Assembly (NCBI GenBank): GCA_023445955.1
Contig: JAEXJH010000520.1
Location: 1-7,042, forward strand
Direction: 5' to 3'
DNA from: Pseudomonadota bacterium
Lineage (GTDB): Bacteria; Pseudomonadota; Alphaproteobacteria; Caulobacterales; Caulobacteraceae
Length of the DNA: 7,042 nt
The notes below the pieces were generated by a model, which was given only the letters and a program-made list of their open reading frames with translations, searched no databases and was not told the DNA's origin. Each line of letters starts with the position of its first letter. Within the stretch, counting starts at the first letter, position 1. This document shows, one piece after another, positions 1-5,517 of this stretch. Position numbers and translations under genes: made by a program.

Positions 1-3
1 GCT

Positions 4-243
4 TTAGGCCGCGACGACCTGGTGCGCCGCGCGGTTGCGGCCCCACGAGGGCGTGCGGACTTCCGGCTCATCCACGTGGACCTCGGCCTTGCGGCCCTGG
101 GCGCGCATGTGGCGGGCCAGCAGCTGGGCCAGGGCCTCGGCTTCGGCTTGCGCGGAATAGCTGCCGATCAGCTCGGCCGAGTCGTTCCAGGTCACATGCC
201 ACACACCGGCGACCGGGCGGACGTAGTAGTGATTCTCGGTCAT
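4..243 (-). CDS. Small DUF2188-like protein, 79 aa
   Basis: Small soluble protein of unknown function. The N-terminal half has a short beta pattern (HYYVRPVAGVWHVTW, residues 5-19). A helical stretch with alternating Ala/Glu/Leu follows (about residues 29-50), then a strand (KAEVHVDE) and a 'PSWGRN' tail near residues 64-69. This order (V-x-P-x-x-G-W-x-V, an Ala-rich helix, a strand, a Tyr/Trp-Gly near the end) recalls the DUF2188 family, whose role is unknown. The match is by eye. The start was chosen at ATG 243 because a near-perfect AAGGAGGT lies 4 nt before it. An in-frame TTG at 267 would add eight residues (MSTSKEVA) but would place that Shine-Dalgarno sequence inside the gene. There is no signal peptide, membrane segment or Cys. 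It lies 138 bp downstream of the amidohydrolase, far enough to have its own promoter. The stop is TAA at 4-6. Confidence 0.72.
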   Translation of the reverse strand: MTENHYYVRPVAGVWHVTWNDSAELIGSYSAQAEAEALAQLLARHMRAQGRKAEVHVDEPEVRTPSWGRNRAAHQVVAA

Positions 244-247
244 GGCG

Positions 248-255
248 ACCTCCTT
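248..255 (-). promoter_or_regulatory. Strong ribosome binding site of the small DUF2188-like gene
   Basis: Read on the minus strand, AAGGAGGT is followed by CGCC and then ATG (241-243). It is complementary to the 16S rRNA 3' end over eight bases and is the best Shine-Dalgarno in the window. It decides the start at 243 against the in-frame TTG at 267, and suggests this small protein is made efficiently. Confidence 0.8.
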
Positions 256-300
256 GGACGTACTCAACGTGAACTAACCACGCTGGCATGACAGTTGTTT

Positions 301-338
301 CGCAATCGCACAATGAAAATGCGTTGCGATGCACAATG
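301..338. repeat. Intergenic repeat cluster between the amidohydrolase and the small gene
   Basis: The 138-bp gap is less GC-rich than its surroundings. On the + strand it holds two copies of GCACAATG (308-315 and 331-338), 23 bp apart start to start, about two helical turns. It also holds an imperfect inverted repeat: CGCAATCGCA (301-310) against TGCGTTGCG (320-328), which pair with one bulged base around a loop of 9 nt. A 5-bp-arm palindrome (ATGCA-TTG-TGCAT on the minus strand) overlaps the second copy. In the transcript the hairpin would follow the amidohydrolase stop by about 50 nt. It has no U-run after it, so it is not a standard intrinsic terminator. It could be an operator for the small gene, a 3' stabilising hairpin or chance. 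Confidence 0.3.
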
Positions 339-381
339 CATGATCCAAGCCACTCCCGGATGTGCCGGAAATCACCGCATC

Positions 382-1632
382 TCAAGGTTCGTTCTTCACG
401 ACCTCGCCGCCCTTCATGACCTTGGGAATCTTGGTCAGGATGGAGATGTCCGCCAGCGGATCGCCCGGCACGGCGATCAGGTCGGCATAGCAGCCGGCCG
501 CGTTGCAGCCGACCTGGCCGGTCTTGCTCATCAGCTCGGCCGCCACGGTGGTCGCCGACTGGATCGCCTGCATCGGCGTCATGCCGTACTTGACCATGTA
601 GGGCAGCTGGCGCGCGTTCAGCCCGTGCGGATAGACGCCGGCGTCGGTGCCGAAGGCGATCTTCACCCCCACCTTCACGGCCTTGCGGAAGCCGTCGCGC
701 TGGGCCTGGGTGGTCTCGTAGTTCTTGCGCAGGGTCTCGGCGGGCCAGCCGTGGGCCTTGCCGTATTCGTCGATCCAGTCGCCGTCATAGATGTCGGCCA
801 CCAGGAACACGCCCTTGGCCTTCATCATGGCGATGGCCTCGTCGTCCATCAGCGAGCCGTGCTCGATCGAGCGCACCCCAGCCTTCATGGCCACCTTCAT
901 GCCCTGCGCCCCATGGGCATGGGCGGTGGCGTAGGTCCCGCGCTTGGCGGCCTCCTCGACGGCGGCGCGGATCTCGTCCTCGGAGAGCTCCAGCTGGCCA
1001 GGCTCGGTGCCGACGGTCAGCACGGCGCCCGTGGCGATCAGCTTCAGGAAGTCGGCCTTGTGGGCCAGGATGTTGGCGGCCTTGCGGTGGGCATCCGCCG
1101 CATCCTCGACCACGCCCACCCGCATCTCGGCCGGGATGCCGACGTCGGCGGCGATGCCCGTCACCTCTCCGCCGCCGCCCGGTACGGTGATGTAGGCCCC
1201 CGCCACCGACATGCGCGGACCAGGCACCAAGCCGTTATTGATCGCATCGCGCAGGGCCACGTCGCCGAACGCCCGCCAGGTCCCGACGTCGCGCACGCTG
1301 GTGAAGCCGGCCATCAGGGTCTTGCGCGCATGGTCGGCGGCGATGAACGACTGGTAGGCGGCCGTGGTCAGCAGCGGCTCGGCGATGTTCTCGGTCTGCT
1401 CCTGGTCCACCAGGTGGGTGTGCATGTCGATCAGGCCGGGCAGCACCGTGAGCTGGCTCCAGTCGGTGACCGGGCCGTCGGTCGGCGCGGTCTTCCACGG
1501 CGTGACGGCGGTGATCTTCTCGCCCTCGATGCGGATCAGCTGGTCGCTCAGCACCTTGCCGGCCTGCGGGTCGACCAGCTTGCCGGCGTGGACGTAGGCG
1601 ACCTGGGCGGCCAGCAGCAGGGCGACGATCAT
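382..1632 (-). CDS. Metal-dependent amidohydrolase (Cc2672/prolidase-like), probably exported
   Basis: 416-residue amidohydrolase-superfamily enzyme. Metal-ligand candidates are all present: H71 and H73 in LPGLIDMHTHL, K197 in FLKLIATGA (the Lys usually carboxylated), H238/H240 in AHAHG, H258 in SIEHGSL and D330 in GTDAGVYPHG. The closest characterised relatives I recognise are the misnamed 'Xaa-Pro dipeptidases' Cc2672 and Sgx9260, which are really carboxypeptidases acting on dipeptides; Cc2672 prefers C-terminal Arg/Lys. Shared features are NEPGQ-like TEPGQ (209-213), ADIYDGDW-like DIY (280-282), YPHG and the C-terminal MKGG. It differs at 151-159, where PGGGGEVTG replaces their GGH segment, so the substrate may differ. 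The N-terminus (MIVALLLAAQVA) looks like a very short signal peptide without basic residues, so periplasmic location is likely but not certain. C376 and C381 could form a disulfide. The ATG overlaps the permease stop as ATGA, with GGAGA 7 nt upstream, so translation is probably coupled. The open frame continues upstream to 2013, but that part is the permease read in another frame. Confidence 0.9.
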   Translation of the reverse strand: MIVALLLAAQVAYVHAGKLVDPQAGKVLSDQLIRIEGEKITAVTPWKTAPTDGPVTDWSQLTVLPGLIDMHTHLVDQEQTENIAEPLLTTAAYQSFIAADHARKTLMAGFTSVRDVGTWRAFGDVALRDAINNGLVPGPRMSVAGAYITVPGGGGEVTGIAADVGIPAEMRVGVVEDAADAHRKAANILAHKADFLKLIATGAVLTVGTEPGQLELSEDEIRAAVEEAAKRGTYATAHAHGAQGMKVAMKAGVRSIEHGSLMDDEAIAMMKAKGVFLVADIYDGDWIDEYGKAHGWPAETLRKNYETTQAQRDGFRKAVKVGVKIAFGTDAGVYPHGLNARQLPYMVKYGMTPMQAIQSATTVAAELMSKTGQVGCNAAGCYADLIAVPGDPLADISILTKIPKVMKGGEVVKNEP

Positions 1633-2951
1633 GCGGAGATCTCCGGAACGGGACGCGCCGCGCGGGCGGTCAGGAAGCGGACAGGCAGGCCGGCGATCAG
1701 CAGCACGACGCCCCACAGGGTCGCCGAGGTCCCGGCGCCATAGAGGGTCCAGACCGAATAGACCGCCGCCAGGATGGCCAGCACAGTCAGCGGCATGGAC
1801 GCCGTCATCCGCCTGACCTGCTGCAGGCGCAGCGCCGCCAGGGCGCTGAACAGGTAGGTGAACAGGCTGGCCGACGTCGCCAGCAGGGCGATGAAGGTGA
1901 AGAGATCGGCCATCGACTTGGCGTAGTTCATCAGCACCAGGAGGGTCAGCAGCGCGCTGGACAGCACGTGGGCCCGCACCGGCGTCCCCCGCTTGCCGGC
2001 CTTGCCCAGCCACGCCGGGAACACCCCATCGCGGGCCATGGCGTAGGGCATCTCGCCCTGCAGCAGCACCCAGCCGTTCAGGGCGCCCAAGGCGCTGATC
2101 GCAGCGAAGGCGGCCAATACCAGCCGCAAGTCGCCGCCGCCATGATAGCCGACGAAGTCCGCGAACGGGGCGTTGGAGCTCTTCAGCAGATCGGCGGGCG
2201 ACAGCAGCACCACCGCCGAGCAGACGACCAGATAGATCAACCCGGTAAAGGCCGTGCCGTAGAGCGTGGCCCTAGGGATTGTCCGGGCCGGATCCTGCAC
2301 CTTGTCGGCGGGCACGGTGGCCGACTCCAGGCCCAGCAGCGCCCACAGGGTCAGGGTGGCGGCGGCGGTGATCCCGCCGGCCGACAGCTGCGAGGGCTCG
2401 AACGGCGTCACCGCCGCCCCGCCCTTGCGCGCCAGGATGACGACGGCCAGGCCCGCCACGGCGACCAGCGGCAGGAGCTTGAGGATCGTGGCCACCACCT
2501 GCAGCCGCCCCGCCGACTTGGAGCCCCAGCAGTTGATCGCGGTGATCAGCCAGACGATGGCGACCGTGACCAGGGCGGCCAGCCCCGGGACCTTGGCGAT
2601 AGCCGGGACGAACACCGACAGGTAGCTGACCCCGCCGATAGCGATGGCCGCGTTGCCGACCCACATCGAGATCCAATAGGCCCAGGCGACCATGAAGCCG
2701 GCCGTCGGTCCGAACGCTTCCTGGGTGTAGGCCAGCGGTCCGCCGGCGCGCGGAAAGGCCTCGGCCAGCCGGGCGAAGACGAAGGCCAGACACAGGGCCC
2801 CGCCTATGGTCAGCATCCAGGCGATGACGGCGCTCCAGCCGTAGGGCGCCAGCGAGGCCGGCAGCATGAACACGCCCGAGCCGATCATGTTGCCCACGAC
2901 CAGCGCCGTGCACATCCACAGGCCGAGCGGGCGGGCGCTCGACGACGCCAT
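1629..2951 (-). CDS. APC-family amino-acid permease, AdiC/PotE-like
   Basis: 440-residue inner-membrane transporter with about 12 hydrophobic segments, the usual size and fold of the amino acid-polyamine-organocation superfamily. TM1 carries the unwound substrate-binding motif GNMIGSGVF (20-28), matching GNIMGSGVF of the arginine/agmatine antiporter AdiC. Other AdiC-equivalent positions by eye alignment are N100 (WVGN, AdiC N101), W203 and E209 (TLWALLGLESA, AdiC W202 and E208) and W294 (NGWVLLQGE, AdiC W293, which stacks on the substrate guanidinium). Conserved DPART-IPRAT follows at 220-229, and GTPVRA lies late in the protein. These support an amino-acid substrate, perhaps cationic; exact substrate and mode (uptake or exchange) are inference. 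ATG 2951 is preceded by AGGGGGAA. An intrinsic terminator ends only about 20 nt upstream of the ATG. The stop TGA overlaps the amidohydrolase ATG by 4 bp, so the two genes form one translation unit. Confidence 0.93.
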   Translation of the reverse strand: MASSSARPLGLWMCTALVVGNMIGSGVFMLPASLAPYGWSAVIAWMLTIGGALCLAFVFARLAEAFPRAGGPLAYTQEAFGPTAGFMVAWAYWISMWVGNAAIAIGGVSYLSVFVPAIAKVPGLAALVTVAIVWLITAINCWGSKSAGRLQVVATILKLLPLVAVAGLAVVILARKGGAAVTPFEPSQLSAGGITAAATLTLWALLGLESATVPADKVQDPARTIPRATLYGTAFTGLIYLVVCSAVVLLSPADLLKSSNAPFADFVGYHGGGDLRLVLAAFAAISALGALNGWVLLQGEMPYAMARDGVFPAWLGKAGKRGTPVRAHVLSSALLTLLVLMNYAKSMADLFTFIALLATSASLFTYLFSALAALRLQQVRRMTASMPLTVLAILAAVYSVWTLYGAGTSATLWGVVLLIAGLPVRFLTARAARPVPEISA

Positions 2952-2971
2952 GGTTCCCCCTAACGCATACG

Positions 2972-3001
2972 AAAAGGGGCGGCCCTCACGAGCCGCCCCT
3001 T
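2972..3001 (-). terminator. Intrinsic terminator after the TonB-dependent receptor
   Basis: Perfect 10-bp stem: AAGGGGCGGC (2974-2983) and GCCGCCCCTT (2992-3001) around an 8-nt loop. In the minus-strand transcript the closing arm runs into UUUU (2975-2972), giving the classical GC stem plus U-tract. Read on the plus strand only two T follow, so it acts mainly in the direction of the receptor. It begins 16 nt after the receptor stop codon and ends about 20 nt before the permease ATG, leaving no room for a full promoter between terminator and permease. Confidence 0.85.
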
Positions 3002-3017
3002 AGACTTTCAACAGACC

Positions 3018-5387
3018 CTAGAACGTCTTCCCGAGCTTCACCCCGATGGTGCGGGGCTGGTTCGGGACGATGTAGTACTGGGTTCCGCAGACGCTTTCGG
3101 CGCATTCGGCGTAGCGGTTGAGGCTGGCGCGCTTGTCGAAGGCGTTCTTCAGATAGACCGAGAAGGACAGGCCATCCTTGTCGACGCCGGCCGAGAAGTC
3201 GGCGGTCGTGTAGCCCTTCTGGCGGCCGATGATGTTGCGCTCGACGATCCGCAGGTCGGTCCAGTTGCCCGACTGGCCGACGACCGAGCCTTGCGCGAAG
3301 GCGTCCCAGTCCCCGAGGTTGAAGTCGTAGCGCGCCGTCAAGTTGGCCTTGTACTTCGGCGTGATCGGCAGGACCGTCCCGTCCGGGGCCTGCGGCGTGG
3401 CGCAGGTGGTGACCGGATTGCCCGAGGCGTCGGTGAAGCCGCAGTAGTTGGCGGTCAGCTTGGCGTCGGTATAGGCGCCCGAGGCGTTGATCGTCAGGCC
3501 GTGGACCGGGACCCAGGTGATGTCGCTTTCCACGCCCTTGATCCGGGCCTGGTTGGCGTTCTTGATCTCGGTCAGGCCGTTGGCGCCCAGGATCGAGAAC
3601 TGGAAGTTCTTCCAGTCCTCCATGAACACCGCGCCGTTCCAGCGGAAGCTGTTGTTGAGCCAGGTGGTCTTCCAGCCGGCCTCGTAGTTCTCCAGATAGT
3701 CGGCGCGATACGGCGGCAGGGTCGAGCGACGGTTGATGCCGCCCGGCCGGAAGCCCTTGGAATAGGTGGCGTAGACCAACTTCTTGTCGTCGATCTTGTA
3801 GGTCAGCGTCACCTTCGGCGAATTGCCGCTTTCCTTGGTGCCCTTGTCCAGGTTGGTGCAGGGCGAGCCGGGCACCACCGCGGCCTTGAAGCAGGCCCGT
3901 TCGCCGGTCGAACCGTAGCCCGTGCCGTAGCCGTAGAAGCCGACCAGGGTGTTGTTGGCCTTGAAGAAGCGGATGCCGGCCGTCAGCATCAGCTTGTCGG
4001 TGATGTCGTACTCGGCCTGGCCGAACACGGCCTTGTCGCGGTCGACCCGCTGCTGGGCGGTCAGCCAGATCGTGCCGGTATAGCCAGGCACCGACAGGGT
4101 GCTGCCCAGGCCGTCGATCTTGTAGTTCTGGAAGATGCCGTGCTTCTGCTTCTGGTAGAAGCCGCCGACCACGAACCGCAGCTTCTGATCCTGCGGCGAG
4201 GCGATGCGGATCTCGTGGCTTTCCTTGCGGTAGCGGTCCTTGCCCTGGATGTACTGCGAAGGATTGACCAGGTTGCCGGCGTTGTCGGTCCAGTAGAAGC
4301 CGTAGCCGACCTGGTCGTAGAAGTACGAATAGTCGGTGTAGTCCTGGTTGGTCTCGTCGTTTCGCTTCAGGTACGAGCCGGCATAGGTGACGTCGAGATT
4401 GGCGATCTGCCCCTCGATGGTCAGGGCCGCCTGGACCCACTTGTCCTTGGCGCTTTCCGGATAGAAGTGCGTGACCTTCAGGTCGCCGACCTTGGGGTCG
4501 AAGGCGAACAGGCCGCCCGACTTCTGCACCTGGCCCATGACCGTGGGCGTGATCACCCAGTTGTCGTCGACCTCGATGCGCAGCGCCGCGCGGCCGCCTT
4601 GGGTGTAGACGCGGTTATAGTTGTCGCGCACCCGGCTCTTGTTGTTGATCGTGTAGTCGTTGGTCGGGTCGGTGTCGCCGCGCGTATAGGTGCGCGTGCC
4701 GGCCACGTTGTCGATATAGCCGGCGTCGCGGACGTCCCAGCCGACCAGGCGCACGGCCATCTTGTCCGACAGCGGAACGTTGACGAAGCCTTCGACCGTG
4801 TGCCCCGTGCCGCCGTGATCGACCTTGTTGGCCTCGACGTCGACGCCGGCCGAAAAGCCCGCGGTCGTCGGCTTGTTGGTGATGATCCGCAGCGTGCCGG
4901 CTTGCGAGCTGGCGCCGTACAGCGTGCCTTGCGGACCGGCCAGGGCCTCGACCCGGGCGATGTCGTAGACGTGGATGTCCAGCGCGCCCTGGATGGTGGT
5001 GACCGGCTGTTCGTCCAGGTAGACGCCGACGCTGGGCAGCGAGCCGGAGTGGTTGCCGTCGCCGCCGCTGGCCACGCCGCGCATGTAGACCTGGCCAAAG
5101 CCCGGACCGCTGGTCGTGAACGACACGCTGGGCAGGTACTTCACATAGTCGACGAAGGCCGCGACCTGCAGTTGCTCCAGCTTCTCGCCGCCCATCGCCT
5201 GGATGCTGACGGGCACGTCCTGGAGGTTTTCAGACCGCTTCTGGGCGGTGACGACCACCTCTTCCAGAGCGGTCGATGATTGCGGCGCCTGCGCCTGGGC
5301 GAAGGCGACGTTGGTGAGCATGGTAGAAGCGAACAAGGCGGCGGAGCAGGCGCCGACCTTCTTCAAACGAACCGATCCCGACGACAT
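3018..5387 (-). CDS. TonB-dependent outer-membrane receptor
   Basis: 789-residue outer-membrane beta-barrel that should import a scarce ligand using TonB energy. Signal peptide 1-30 (basic RLKK, hydrophobic core, cut after AFA). TonB box about 42-48 (EEVVVTA) followed by QKRSENLQDVPVSI. The plug runs roughly 54-175, with YMRGV (101-105) and GPQGTLYGASSQAGT (151-165). The barrel follows to the C-terminus, which ends in Phe (VGVKLGKTF) as outer-membrane proteins usually do. There is no N-terminal signalling domain, so it is not an anti-sigma-coupled transducer of the FecA kind. Mature cysteines come in three close pairs (499/510, 649/662, 762/767), probably loop disulfides. Residues 350-366 are very rich in Tyr/Phe/Trp. 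The usual Arg before GPQG is Ala (A150). Start ATG 5387 has AAGGGGAG 7 nt upstream. The ligand cannot be read from sequence; permease and peptidase neighbours suggest a peptide or amino-acid derivative rather than iron, and I saw no Fur-like box upstream. Confidence 0.95.
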   Translation of the reverse strand: MSSGSVRLKKVGACSAALFASTMLTNVAFAQAQAPQSSTALEEVVVTAQKRSENLQDVPVSIQAMGGEKLEQLQVAAFVDYVKYLPSVSFTTSGPGFGQVYMRGVASGGDGNHSGSLPSVGVYLDEQPVTTIQGALDIHVYDIARVEALAGPQGTLYGASSQAGTLRIITNKPTTAGFSAGVDVEANKVDHGGTGHTVEGFVNVPLSDKMAVRLVGWDVRDAGYIDNVAGTRTYTRGDTDPTNDYTINNKSRVRDNYNRVYTQGGRAALRIEVDDNWVITPTVMGQVQKSGGLFAFDPKVGDLKVTHFYPESAKDKWVQAALTIEGQIANLDVTYAGSYLKRNDETNQDYTDYSYFYDQVGYGFYWTDNAGNLVNPSQYIQGKDRYRKESHEIRIASPQDQKLRFVVGGFYQKQKHGIFQNYKIDGLGSTLSVPGYTGTIWLTAQQRVDRDKAVFGQAEYDITDKLMLTAGIRFFKANNTLVGFYGYGTGYGSTGERACFKAAVVPGSPCTNLDKGTKESGNSPKVTLTYKIDDKKLVYATYSKGFRPGGINRRSTLPPYRADYLENYEAGWKTTWLNNSFRWNGAVFMEDWKNFQFSILGANGLTEIKNANQARIKGVESDITWVPVHGLTINASGAYTDAKLTANYCGFTDASGNPVTTCATPQAPDGTVLPITPKYKANLTARYDFNLGDWDAFAQGSVVGQSGNWTDLRIVERNIIGRQKGYTTADFSAGVDKDGLSFSVYLKNAFDKRASLNRYAECAESVCGTQYYIVPNQPRTIGVKLGKTF

Positions 5388-5412
5388 ACAGTCGCTCCCC
5401 TTGGGCTTTTGA

Positions 5413-5427
5413 TCGAACGAGGTTCGA
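5413..5427. promoter_or_regulatory. 15-bp perfect inverted repeat in the receptor leader
   Basis: TCGAAC-GAG-GTTCGA: two 6-bp arms with a 3-nt spacer, centred about 33 nt before the receptor start codon and 10 nt upstream of its Shine-Dalgarno. It may be an operator for a dimeric repressor or a small hairpin in the 5' leader. If the promoter at 5447-5474 is right, it sits shortly after the transcription start, a good place for repression. The spacing (GAAC-N3-GTTC) does not match known LexA sites. Confidence 0.4.
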
Positions 5428-5446
5428 CCTGCCTCAAGGCCTCGGC

Positions 5447-5474
5447 AAGATTGGAAATTTCAGTTTGATGTCAA
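5447..5474 (-). promoter_or_regulatory. Candidate promoter of the TonB-dependent receptor gene
   Basis: A perfect sigma-70-type -35 hexamer, TTGACA (5474-5469), lies in the 130-bp gap upstream of the receptor. With a 16-nt spacer the -10 would be AATCTT (5452-5447), only 3 of 6 matches to TATAAT and also poor against the Caulobacter -10 (GCTANAWC). The stretch is AT-richer than its surroundings. I see no terminator between the sulfotransferase stop and this site, so read-through from upstream is also possible. Confidence 0.4.
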
Positions 5475-5517
5475 TTCCTTGAAGTGTTGCACAAATGGCA
5501 AGGCTCAAGGCGGATGG

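Noticed and set aside
244..267. TTG start for the small DUF2188-like protein
   Set aside because: It would bury AAGGAGGT (248-255) inside the coding sequence; that site is ideally spaced for ATG 243.
271..278. Caulobacter-type -10 element (GTTAGTTC on the minus strand) for the small gene
   Set aside because: It resembles GCTANAWC and lies at a suitable distance from the ATG, but no -35 is found at the required spacing, so I do not call a promoter.
295..1743. Long open frame on the plus strand opposite the amidohydrolase (482 codons)
   Set aside because: Composition is dominated by His/Gly/Asp/Arg/Leu with no recognisable motif. It is the mirror of a high-GC gene whose metal-ligand motifs are clear on the other strand.
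1633..2013. Upstream extension of the amidohydrolase frame by 127 codons
   Set aside because: This part is the permease 3' end in another frame and has Pro/Arg/Gly-rich shadow composition. The ATG at 1632 has a Shine-Dalgarno and the ATGA overlap.
1968..2963. Open frame on the plus strand opposite the permease (331 codons)
   Set aside because: Gln/Arg/Gly/His-rich with no family resemblance; a high-GC antisense shadow of the APC permease.
3291..5279. Very long open frame on the plus strand opposite the receptor (662 codons)
   Set aside because: Low-complexity Val/Gly/Asp/Arg/Ala sequence with no domain. The receptor on the minus strand has a signal peptide, TonB box, plug and barrel end.
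5413..5427. LexA (SOS) box in the receptor leader
   Set aside because: GAAC-N3-GTTC matches neither the alphaproteobacterial GTTC-N7-GTTC direct repeat nor the Gram-positive GAAC-N4-GTTC spacing.
5388..5517. Fur box upstream of the TonB-dependent receptor
   Set aside because: No GATAAT-like inverted repeats are present; iron control is not supported.
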